The notes under the pieces: model-generated | The model's input: the letters and a program-made list of their open reading frames with translations, nothing else | Database searches by the model: none | Told to the model about the DNA's origin: nothing | DNA from: Coriobacteriales bacterium | GTDB taxonomy: Bacteria > Actinomycetota > Coriobacteriia > Coriobacteriales > UBA8131 | NCBI GenBank assembly: GCA_031276475.1 | Contig: JAISMZ010000060.1 | Location: forward strand, 1-7,675 | DNA: 7,675 nt | Reading direction: 5' to 3' | Shown: piece by piece, positions 1 through 4,421 of the stretch | How the letters are laid out: each line of letters opens with the position of its first letter | Numbering within the stretch: position 1 is the first letter of the stretch | Position numbers and translations under genes: made by a program

Positions 1-107
1 GGCGCGGCGGCAACCGGGGCGGCTGTTGTGGGCGCGGCAGTTGGGACAACATCCGTGGCGGGGCTGGCGGCGGGCGCGGCGGCCCCGTCGTTCTCCAGAC
101 TATTCAT
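1..107 (-). CDS. Partial CDS, Ala/Pro-rich N-terminus, unknown function
   Basis: A leftward reading frame starts with ATG at 107-105 and stays open to the window edge (35 codons plus two bases). The start MNSLENDG leads into a stretch of Ala, Pro, Thr and Val (AAAPAASPATDVVP and onward). A GGGAG ribosome binding site sits eight bases upstream (116-120 on the plus strand). Codons in this frame mostly end in G or C, as in the GC-rich genes here; the overlapping rightward frame does not show this and has no comparable binding site. A low-complexity Ala/Pro/Thr stretch usually links domains or precedes a folded domain. The protein cannot be identified because the rest lies outside the window. Confidence 0.5.
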   Translation of the reverse strand, partial: MNSLENDGAAAPAASPATDVVPTAAPTTAAPVAAA

Positions 108-287
108 TTCTCTGACTCCCTTTTTCGTTTTGATAACTACGCCCGGTGTTTCCCTGGGCGTCCGGGCAACTGCTTTGAGAAGGCGGTGGCGCACAGGGCC
201 TTCACAGCGCGACAGGGTCCGGCGATGCCGCGCCCGCACAGTATAGCGCACTGCGGGTTTTCCTGGCCCGCGTGGACTTTTGGGATG
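108..287. other. Intergenic region, no gene seen
   Basis: This stretch separates the start of the leftmost gene from the repeat cluster. It contains short GC-rich inverted pieces such as GCCCGG at 140-145 with a matching CCGGGC downstream, but there is no T-tract to support a terminator. I find no convincing core promoter for the leftward gene. Open frames crossing it have no ribosome binding site and poor coding character. Confidence 0.5.
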
Positions 288-393
288 AACACAAAAGGAA
301 CACAAAAGGGACGTACCCCTCTGTGTCGTGAACACAAAAGGGACGTACTTCTCTGTGTCGCGAACACAAAAGGGGCGTACTCCTCTGTGTCGT
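288..393 (+). repeat. Tandem cluster of palindromic repeats, 32-bp period
   Basis: Three copies begin at 299, 331 and 363, each about 31 bp, spaced exactly 32 bp apart. Copy 1 has left arm ACACAAAAGGG, centre ACGTA and right arm CCCCTCTGTGT, followed by CGTG. The arms pair as an imperfect hairpin. Copies 2 and 3 differ by one to three bases. An extra copy of the left arm, AACACAAAAGG, precedes copy 1 at 288-298, making an 11-bp direct duplication. The cluster lies just beyond the 3' end of the fic gene. It resembles REP-type extragenic palindromes; no transposase that could mobilise it is in the window. Confidence 0.85.
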
Positions 394-415
394 AAATGTT
401 GACAAAAGGCCTGCG

Positions 416-1342
416 CTACTGCCCCGCCCGCCCGCTTCCTGTCCCGATTGCGGCGAGGTGCTGGTCGAGGGCGCGTTCCTCGCATCGTGCGATGATGGAC
501 AGCAGGAGGGCTGTGTCCCGGTCGCCTCCGGGCTCTGTGAAGTCATGGATGGCCCGATAGTATGCGGCGCGCTCCCTTTCCTCAGACTTGATGGTGATGG
601 GAGGGTAGCCTTCTTTGATCAGCATCAGGTTGAGCAGCAGCCGCCCTGTCCTGCCGTTGGCGTCATTGAAGGGATGGATGTCCTCAAACACGAGGTGAAA
701 GCACGCCATGTCCTCAAGGCTCGGGTGCTCGGGCACAGATAGCAGAAGTGCCGCCATGTACTCGGGAACTTTGTCAGGCGGGGCAGGCACAGCGGCCGAG
801 CCTCCAACGAAGCGCTGGCCGGACGCATATGCGCCTAAGGGGTGTGCCCTGCTGTCGTTCTTGGCGACGAGGGCGTGGATGTCTTTGACCGTCCTCTCAT
901 CTATTGGGCATCCGTCCTGGGCTATCGTGAGGACGTGTTGGAACGCCGCATCGTTGTCAAGCACCTCGAGGTGTTCCCTCAAGGGCTTCTCGCCCACCGT
1001 GATGCCCTGCAGGAGCACCAGGGCAGTCTCGCCCAGGGTCAGCGTATTGCCCTCCAGTGCGGTGGAGTCGTGCGTGAACTCGACCCTGAAGGACTCGTTC
1101 AAAGACGAGAGCGCGGCCGTGTCCAGGGGTCTGCAGGAATCAAGGATCGCTTTTTTCTTCTCAATGCTGGACAGGAGTTGCTGTATCTTCCCTGTCATTG
1201 TGCAGCGTGGTTCCTGCCCAAAGCGCGAAAGCTCGTCCTCGAGCCTGGCCAGGTAATCGAAGCGCTCCTGGCTGACGCCATACAGTACGTCCGCTGCATT
1301 TGCATACGAGAACCGCGATGCGTCGAATGTGCCAGAACCCAT
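416..1342 (-). CDS. fic: Fic family protein (class II-like, self-inhibited)
   Basis: A 308-aa Fic-domain protein. Fic enzymes usually transfer AMP from ATP to a hydroxyl side chain of a target protein. The catalytic motif HPFNDANGRTGR is complete at residues 223-234, with catalytic His223, acidic Asp227 and the Asn-Gly-Arg anion-binding turn; Ala at 228 replaces the common Gly. An inhibitory motif of the [ST]xxxE[GN] type, STALEGN, lies at residues 93-99, before the Fic core. This places the protein in the class whose own N-terminal helix blocks ATP, with Glu97 the expected inhibitory residue. The start at 1342 is chosen because AGGAGAGG lies seven bases upstream. A longer frame back to 1480 only translates a palindromic repeat (DTKGYVPPVF) and should not be annotated. 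No separate small antitoxin is adjacent, which fits self-inhibition. The target is unknown. Confidence 0.9.
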   Translation of the reverse strand: MGSGTFDASRFSYANAADVLYGVSQERFDYLARLEDELSRFGQEPRCTMTGKIQQLLSSIEKKKAILDSCRPLDTAALSSLNESFRVEFTHDSTALEGNTLTLGETALVLLQGITVGEKPLREHLEVLDNDAAFQHVLTIAQDGCPIDERTVKDIHALVAKNDSRAHPLGAYASGQRFVGGSAAVPAPPDKVPEYMAALLLSVPEHPSLEDMACFHLVFEDIHPFNDANGRTGRLLLNLMLIKEGYPPITIKSEERERAAYYRAIHDFTEPGGDRDTALLLSIIARCEERALDQHLAAIGTGSGRAGQ

Positions 1343-1370
1343 TTCGCCTCTCCTGCCGATTCCTCCAAAA

Positions 1371-1393
1371 AGCCGATTATAGCATTTTCGGCT
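1371..1393 (-). promoter_or_regulatory. Extended -10 promoter of fic inside an inverted repeat
   Basis: On the minus strand a perfect TATAAT (plus-strand 1376-1381) is preceded by TGC, giving an extended -10 element. No good -35 is present. The -10 is enclosed by a perfect 6-bp inverted repeat, AGCCGA (1371-1376) and TCGGCT (1388-1393), with 11 bases between. It ends about 29 bp before the fic start. A protein bound to the inverted repeat would block the promoter; that role is inferred. Confidence 0.5.
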
Positions 1394-1427
1394 CCCACCA
1401 GCGGAGGCAGCGGCCAGAGCACAGAAG

Positions 1428-1458
1428 AACACAGGAGGGACGTACCCCTTTGTGTCGT
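1428..1458 (+). repeat. Dispersed palindromic repeat, single copy
   Basis: Left arm ACACAGGAGGG, centre ACGTA, right arm CCCCTTTGTGT, followed by CGTG. It sits between the divergent fic and phd-type genes, upstream of both promoters. It has the same orientation as the other copies. Its reverse strand translates as DTKGYVPPVF and falsely lengthens the fic reading frame. Confidence 0.85.
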
Positions 1459-1481
1459 GTATCGTGTATGAAGGTGTCATC

Positions 1482-1510
1482 TTGCTTATGGATCAAATAT
1501 GACGTAAAAT
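1482..1510 (+). promoter_or_regulatory. Promoter of the phd/parE-type operon
   Basis: TTGCTT at 1482-1487 and TAAAAT at 1505-1510 are separated by 17 bases, a good sigma-70-like pair. Transcription would begin near 1517, about 27 bases before the antitoxin start. Confidence 0.6.
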
Positions 1511-1543
1511 ATTACGAATAATAAGCCATGTCGGGAGGTTGAA

Positions 1544-1789
1544 ATGCCAACGATAAAGCCAGTCTCAGATCTACGTAACTACAATGATGTACTCAGGGAG
1601 GTCTCTTTAGGGCAGCCGGTCTTTCTCACCAGGAACGGGCGTGGACGTTATGCGATACTTGAGTTGGAAGACTACGACCGTACCCAAGCGGCGCTAACGT
1701 TGCTTGGCGAGCTTGCAAAAGGCGAGCAAAGCGCACACGATAACGGCTGGCTTATGCCCGACGCGGTTGAGGAAGCATTGGGGATTTAA
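1544..1789 (+). CDS. Phd/YefM-type antitoxin
   Basis: An 81-aa protein with the N-terminal layout of the Phd/YefM antitoxin family: a start of the form MPTIKPVSDLRNY, a short helix, then LGQPVFLTRNGRGRYAILELEDYD, where the strand-turn-strand with an Arg-Asn-Gly turn is characteristic. The N-terminal half is expected to dimerise and bind operator DNA. The acidic C-terminal half, about residues 45-81, is expected to wrap and neutralise the toxin. GGGAGG lies six bases before ATG. The stop (TAA 1787-1789) is two bases before the GTG of the toxin gene, so the two genes are translationally linked. The family normally represses its own operon together with the toxin. The reading frame is intact, unlike that of its partner. 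Confidence 0.9.
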   Translation: MPTIKPVSDLRNYNDVLREVSLGQPVFLTRNGRGRYAILELEDYDRTQAALTLLGELAKGEQSAHDNGWLMPDAVEEALGI

Positions 1790-1791
1790 GC

Positions 1792-2144
1792 GTGGCTAAA
1801 GCAGCCATACGTTATTCGCCTTTGGCTCAAGCTGACCTGCAGGCCATTCATCAATATATCTCTATTGATCTGGTAAGCCCACAGGCAGCAAAAACACCAT
1901 GATAAAGATCGCTGAACGCATAAGGGGGCTTGCGATAACGCCAGAGATAGGCACACCGCTTTCGGCAACTTGCGCTATAAACACAGATTATCGTTTCCTT
2001 GTCTGCGGTAGCTACCTTGTATTCTACCGATATGCCGAGAAGACCGTCTACGTTGTCAGAGTTCTTTATGGGAAAATGAATTATCTTGAAGTTTTGTTTG
2101 GCGACGAGCTGGGCGCTGATCCTATTGATCTTTATAACAGATGA
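1792..2144 (+). pseudogene. RelE/ParE-type toxin, frameshifted at an A5 run
   Basis: Translation from GTG at 1792 gives VAKAAIRYSPLAQADLQAIH and continues to ...SPQAAKTP, then stops at TGA 1900-1902. The next frame immediately continues the same fold: KIAERIRGLAITPEIGTPL, then DYRFLVCGSYLVFYRY and VYVVRVLYGKMNY, ending at TGA 2142-2144. Adding one A to the five-A run at 1893-1897 joins the parts into a toxin of about 117 aa with ...QAAKNTMIKIAER..., the usual family sequence at that point. RelE/ParE relatives either cleave ribosome-bound mRNA or inhibit gyrase; which applies here cannot be told. The break could be a true mutation, a sequencing error in a homopolymer, phase variation, or slippage: a -1 shift on AAA restores exactly the right frame. 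The intact antitoxin is two bases upstream. Confidence 0.85.
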
Positions 2145-2156
2145 TGTGCAGATGGG

Positions 2157-2211
2157 GACACAGGAGGGACACAGGAGGGACGTACCCCTTTGTGTCGTAC
2201 CCCTTTGTGTC
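2157..2211 (+). repeat. Nested palindromic repeat with doubled arms
   Basis: The dispersed palindrome is present with both arms duplicated. ACACAGGAGGG occurs twice in a row on the left (2158-2168 and 2169-2179, period 11). GTACCCCTTTGTGTC occurs twice on the right (2182-2196 and 2197-2211, period 15). The result is a 55-bp nested palindrome whose outer arms, GACACAGGAGGG and CCCCTTTGTGTC, pair around the inner hairpin. It begins 13 bases after the toxin stop codon, so it could form a strong RNA stem at the 3' end of that transcript, though no U-tract follows. Confidence 0.85.
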
Positions 2212-2348
2212 GCTTACAGCGCTGCGGGCGTTGGCTGTGACGGCAGCGCGCACTGCTGGCGCTCTTGTTGGTGACCACGCCGATGGCAGCGGCAACCGCG
2301 GTGTCCGTCCCGCTTTATGGCTGAATCTGTATTTTGAAATCTTTAAAT
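2212..2348. other. Degenerate intergenic sequence
   Basis: No gene is supported between the nested repeat and the PIN remnant. It may contain decayed 3' sequence of the PIN toxin. One plus-strand frame (2241-2324) looks like a hydrophobic signal segment (ALLALLLVTTPMAAA) but has no start codon and ends after 27 codons. Confidence 0.4.
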
Positions 2349-2492
2349 CTACCGGCAAAGAACCTCAGTATTTATCAAGGAAATCAAGTGGGCGCATAAT
2401 CTCAGGGCAACCGATTCTAACATTGAAGAAATCTTTGTGCTGTTAAAGACCATCACGGAGATAAGGATGTTCGTGTCGACCATGACCATCAT
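2349..2492 (-). pseudogene. Truncated PIN-domain toxin, partner of the AbrB-type antitoxin
   Basis: A leftward frame opens with ATG at 2492, overlapping the antitoxin stop as ATGA, and ends at TAG 2349-2351 after 47 codons. It reads MMVMVDTNILISVMVFNS, then STKISSMLESVALRLCAHLI. VDTNILIS is the first motif of the PIN nuclease fold, with the metal-binding Asp at residue 6, and the spacing to the SSMLE helix fits PIN toxins. A full PIN toxin is about 130-140 aa with three or four acidic residues; the later ones are missing here. Past the stop the other minus-strand frames give only fragments, such as LDFLDKY, with no continuous protein. The overlap with the antitoxin is the normal layout of an AbrB/PIN toxin-antitoxin operon. 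As written the toxin cannot form an active site. Confidence 0.75.
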
Positions 2493-2749
2493 TTAGTTGA
2501 ATTTCTGCTGCGGAACTCCTTGACCAGTGCCATAACGTCATCGTCGGTGAGTATCCCCTGCGCGGTGGCAAGCGGGGCGAGCACACCACGTATTGCCTCC
2601 AGTGCGGCTTCGGGGGTGTTCTTCTTGATGACAACGTCGTCGCCCCTCTCAAAGAACAAGACCTTGCAGCCGGTATCCAGGCCGAGTTTGCGCCGGATGT
2701 CTACCGGTATGGTAATCTGTCCCTTGGATGTTACCTTTGCCAGCTCCAT
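2489..2749 (-). CDS. AbrB/SpoVT-type antitoxin
   Basis: An 86-aa protein whose first 45 residues are a typical swapped-hairpin AbrB domain: MELAKVTSKGQITIPVDIRR, then KLGLDTGCKVLFFERGDDVVIKK. SKGQITIP and the IRRKLGL helix are the family signature for DNA binding as a dimer. The C-terminal half (PEAALEAIRGVLAPLA, then LTDDDVMALVKEFR) is the helical part expected to bind the toxin. AAGGAG lies six bases before ATG. Its gene overlaps a truncated PIN toxin downstream by four bases, so this was one half of a toxin-antitoxin pair. It has its own promoter and remains intact. Without the toxin it may only regulate itself or act on related modules. Confidence 0.9.
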   Translation of the reverse strand: MELAKVTSKGQITIPVDIRRKLGLDTGCKVLFFERGDDVVIKKNTPEAALEAIRGVLAPLATAQGILTDDDVMALVKEFRSRNSTK

Positions 2750-2782
2750 AGTTACTCCTTACATTCCTTACGATACAAACCC

Positions 2783-2811
2783 ACTATAGATTACTCGCAA
2801 GGTTTCGTCAA
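2783..2811 (-). promoter_or_regulatory. Promoter of the AbrB-type antitoxin gene
   Basis: On the minus strand TTGACG (plus-strand 2806-2811) and TATAGT (2783-2788) are 17 bases apart. Each matches the sigma-70 consensus at five of six positions, making this the best promoter pair in the window. It overlaps the last codons of the neighbouring leftward ORF, which argues that the tail of that ORF is not ancestral coding sequence. Confidence 0.65.
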
Positions 2812-3090
2812 ACGGTCACGCTGTCCCTCACTTTCCAGCATACAACCACGTATTGGGAACACAGGAGGGACGTACCCCTTTGTGCTCATGCTATTAAATA
2901 TTACCCTGGGCCAATCATCGCCAGCTTCAAGTTTTCCTGTTGGTTTTTTTGATATGTCTTCAAGTACGAGATGTCCGGTAGTTGGATCCTCGTTTAATGT
3001 TGGAAAAGGCGTAAAGGTGAAGGCACTGTGTTTGTCCCAATCCCATTCATAATCAGTGATCTTTCCGTCTTTGTGGATAACTATTCTCAT
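2791..3090 (-). CDS. Small hypothetical protein, C-terminus overwritten by a repeat
   Basis: A 99-aa leftward frame. I do not recognise the family. The first 67 residues look like a real protein: a beta-rich start, MRIVIHKDGKITDYEWDWDK, with several acidic and aromatic residues, then a polar stretch ending GDDWPRVIFN. Residues 69-78 (STKGYVPPVF) are the translation of a palindromic repeat at 2858-2885. The remaining 21 residues run through the promoter of the AbrB-type gene. The likely history is a 3' end cut or replaced when the repeat arrived. It starts 63 bases after the PIN toxin stop in the same direction and may be transcribed with vapBC. The ribosome binding site is weak: GAGTGG near the start, or AGAGGAAA further upstream. 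Confidence 0.5.
   Translation of the reverse strand: MRIVIHKDGKITDYEWDWDKHSAFTFTPFPTLNEDPTTGHLVLEDISKKPTGKLEAGDDWPRVIFNSMSTKGYVPPVFPIRGCMLESEGQRDRLTKPCE
2858..2885 (+). repeat. Dispersed palindromic repeat within an ORF
   Basis: Left arm ACACAGGAGGG, centre ACGTA, and right arm CCCCTTTGTG, which lacks the last T of other copies and is followed by CTC instead of TCG. It lies in the same plus-strand orientation as the others but inside the 3' part of a leftward reading frame, where it adds ten codons without a stop. Confidence 0.8.
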
Positions 3091-3153
3091 TTTGCCACTC
3101 GCTTTCCTCTTGTCGTGCTTTCAAGGACGCCTTGCCTTACTGCACTGATAGCC

Positions 3154-3573
3154 TCAGTCCGTCAGCAATAACTCTACCAGTGATTCAGGACTAATGACGG
3201 GTATCGTACTCTTATTAAAATCTTTACTGTCTCTTGTTACTATATAATCCGCAGAGATTGATTTTCCAGTTGCATATTGAACAGAATCCTCAAAATCATT
3301 CCAACGAATATCAATGGCGCGTTTTATAACCCCATCATCTACTGCTGCAATACGGACTTGCTCAACCAGCTTTTTTATTAAGCCAAAGGCGATTTCTTTG
3401 CTTTTGTGAGCCTTACTTGCGATGTAGTAGATATCTGTGAGGGCAGACGCTGTCACATATCCATCAACAATGCCAATCTCTGCCATCAAAAGGACGTATT
3501 GAGCGTTCTCGTAGCGCCCTTCGTTTCTTAGCATATAATCTAACACTATGTTACTATCTATCAGCAGGATCAT
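3154..3573 (-). CDS. PIN-domain toxin (VapC-like)
   Basis: A 139-aa PIN nuclease, the expected toxin of a VapBC-type pair; such toxins cut specific RNAs in a metal-dependent way. The start MILLIDSNIVLDYMLRN carries the first acidic residue, Asp6. The later part, WNDFEDSVQYATGKSISADY followed by IVTRDSKDF, holds Asp96 and the Asp115/Asp118 cluster typical of the active site. No key acidic residue appears to be missing. The ATG at 3573 is chosen because the PIN fold begins there; an upstream in-frame ATG at 3612 would add 13 non-family residues. The gene overlaps the end of the antitoxin gene by 20 bases and has a weak binding site, so translation probably depends on the antitoxin. Base composition is clearly lower in G+C than the right half of the window. 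Confidence 0.88.
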   Translation of the reverse strand: MILLIDSNIVLDYMLRNEGRYENAQYVLLMAEIGIVDGYVTASALTDIYYIASKAHKSKEIAFGLIKKLVEQVRIAAVDDGVIKRAIDIRWNDFEDSVQYATGKSISADYIVTRDSKDFNKSTIPVISPESLVELLLTD

Positions 3574-3841
3574 ATTTACCCGCCAGTCTCTCTGCGCGGA
3601 TTTCTGCGGCACTGATTGGTGCGTGGGGAATGGAGCCGAGTAGCGATTCGGTGACAGAGCCTTTCAGCATCTCGTCGAGTTCGATTTTTGTAGGATATGG
3701 CTTTGCTTGCATCTCTTCCTTCGGTGTCTGATCCAAAGCAGGCAGAACTATCACCTCAACCCTGCGACCCCACAGCGACTCGGGTATGTCCATCACATTT
3801 GCCAGCCTGCTTGCGTCAACTATCTCTCTTACCGCGTCCAT
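3554..3841 (-). CDS. VapB-like antitoxin
   Basis: A 95-aa protein directly upstream of and overlapping the PIN toxin. The N-terminal segment, MDAVREIVDASRLANVMDIP then ESLWGRRVEVIVLP, looks like the small beta-strand DNA-binding domain found in many PIN-partner antitoxins of the form 'IVDxSxLxxxxDIPExxxxxxVEVIVLP'. The rest is a polar linker and a helical tail (SAAEIRAERLAGKYD) that would bind the toxin. The start at 3841 has GGAGG four bases upstream. The frame continues to 3949, but that extension lies upstream of this binding site and contains the promoter, so it is not coding. The operon is probably repressed by its own toxin-antitoxin complex. Confidence 0.8.
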   Translation of the reverse strand: MDAVREIVDASRLANVMDIPESLWGRRVEVIVLPALDQTPKEEMQAKPYPTKIELDEMLKGSVTESLLGSIPHAPISAAEIRAERLAGKYDPADR

Positions 3842-3893
3842 CGTGCCTCCAGTGTCATGCTCAATTGCCCTGTTCGGGTTTGCTTCAGATGTA

Positions 3894-3922
3894 ATTATAA
3901 AGCAGCGGAGCGGTATAAACAA
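3894..3922 (-). promoter_or_regulatory. Promoter of the vapBC-like operon
   Basis: On the minus strand a perfect TATAAT (plus-strand 3894-3899) follows TTGTTT (3917-3922) by 17 bases. The -35 is weak beyond TTG. It lies about 53 bp before the antitoxin start. Confidence 0.5.
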
Positions 3923-3935
3923 TGCGCTTACAAGG

Positions 3936-3965
3936 CTGACTACTGTCACGCAAAACAGGTATACT
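3936..3965 (+). promoter_or_regulatory. Promoter of the orphan ribbon-helix-helix gene
   Basis: CTGACT (3936-3941) and TATACT (3960-3965) are spaced 18 bases apart. The start of transcription would be near 3972, about 38 bases before the ATG. It is divergent from, and close to, the vapBC-like promoter. Confidence 0.45.
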
Positions 3966-4009
3966 AATTGTCAATTTTATTACAGAGCTCGGGTTGAAGG
4001 GAGGCAGGC

Positions 4010-4303
4010 ATGGACGTAGTCAGAGCAGCAAACGGTAGGTTCGTCACCGACGAGATGCTCACACGCTGGTGCGAGGCGCTGGATAAAGACGAGTGGCCGA
4101 GCGGCGAGCACAGCGTGGGAGAGCCGATCAGCGGGCGGCCACCTTTGAGTGTTGAGGGATCAACCGTGCTTTCGGTGAAGGTGTCTCCCGCCATGAAGCG
4201 GGCGATTGAAAGCGAGGCAAAGGCCCAGGGCGTCTCCACAAGCGAACTCGTGCGGACGATGCTGGCAAGCGGTCTGTTGGAGAAGGGCCTGGCGCCGGCT
4301 TGA
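4010..4303 (+). CDS. Ribbon-helix-helix antitoxin-like protein, orphan
   Basis: A 97-aa protein. Residues about 51-92, STVLSVKVSPAMKRAIESEA then KAQGVSTSELVRTMLASGLL, fit a ribbon-helix-helix fold: a short strand for DNA contacts, then two helices with a conserved GVSxSELxR turn. The N-terminal half (RFVTDEMLTRWCEALDKDEW, then a GRPPLSVEG linker) is a helix plus linker that in such proteins usually contacts a toxin. GGGAGG lies five bases before ATG. No toxin gene follows: the next gene, 118 bases away, is the XRE/cupin regulator, and upstream is the divergent vapBC-like pair. It is either an antitoxin whose toxin has been lost or a stand-alone repressor. Confidence 0.75.
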   Translation: MDVVRAANGRFVTDEMLTRWCEALDKDEWPSGEHSVGEPISGRPPLSVEGSTVLSVKVSPAMKRAIESEAKAQGVSTSELVRTMLASGLLEKGLAPA

Positions 4304-4351
4304 CGTCCCCACGACCGCTGGCGCAACTGCCGCCCGCCCTCCTCCACAAAT

Positions 4352-4378
4352 ACTGTTATCATGTCATAACCGTAAAAT
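4352..4378 (+). promoter_or_regulatory. Inverted-repeat operator next to the XRE gene -10 box
   Basis: The 22-bp segment 4352-4373 is an imperfect palindrome with half sites GTTAT and ATAAC and outer AC/GT (16 of 22 positions symmetric). It abuts a -10-like TAAAAT at 4373-4378. There is no good -35. The layout suits autoregulation by the XRE protein encoded 44 bases downstream; this is inferred from position and symmetry. Confidence 0.45.
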
Positions 4379-4421
4379 TCCCAAGCAGAATTAAGACAGA
4401 AACAGGAGGTGAACAACGATC

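Noticed and set aside
28..246. Rightward 72-aa ORF
   Set aside because: It has no ribosome binding site, its codon use is unlike nearby genes, and it overlaps the more convincing leftward gene start.
299..393. CRISPR array
   Set aside because: The units are contiguous palindromes with one base between them and no unique spacers; the same motif also occurs singly elsewhere in the window.
842..1471. Long rightward ORF opposite fic
   Set aside because: It is antisense to a clear Fic protein, with no family features or binding site.
1343..1480. N-terminal extension of Fic from 1480
   Set aside because: It is the translation of a palindromic repeat plus the fic promoter; the start at 1342 has a proper binding site.
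1890..1900. Classical programmed -1 frameshift signal in the toxin gene
   Set aside because: The A5 run in its frame does not make the X XXY YYZ heptamer, and I see no downstream stem or pseudoknot; only single-tRNA slippage remains possible.
2241..2324. Signal-peptide-like segment ALLALLLVTTPMAAA
   Set aside because: It has no start codon, lasts only 27 codons and is followed by a stop; probably chance in GC-rich DNA.
2347..2496. Rightward open frame with protein-like composition (KEIKWAHNLRATDSNIEEIF)
   Set aside because: It has no start codon or binding site and is exactly antisense to the PIN toxin remnant, which has the recognisable motif and the correct operon overlap.
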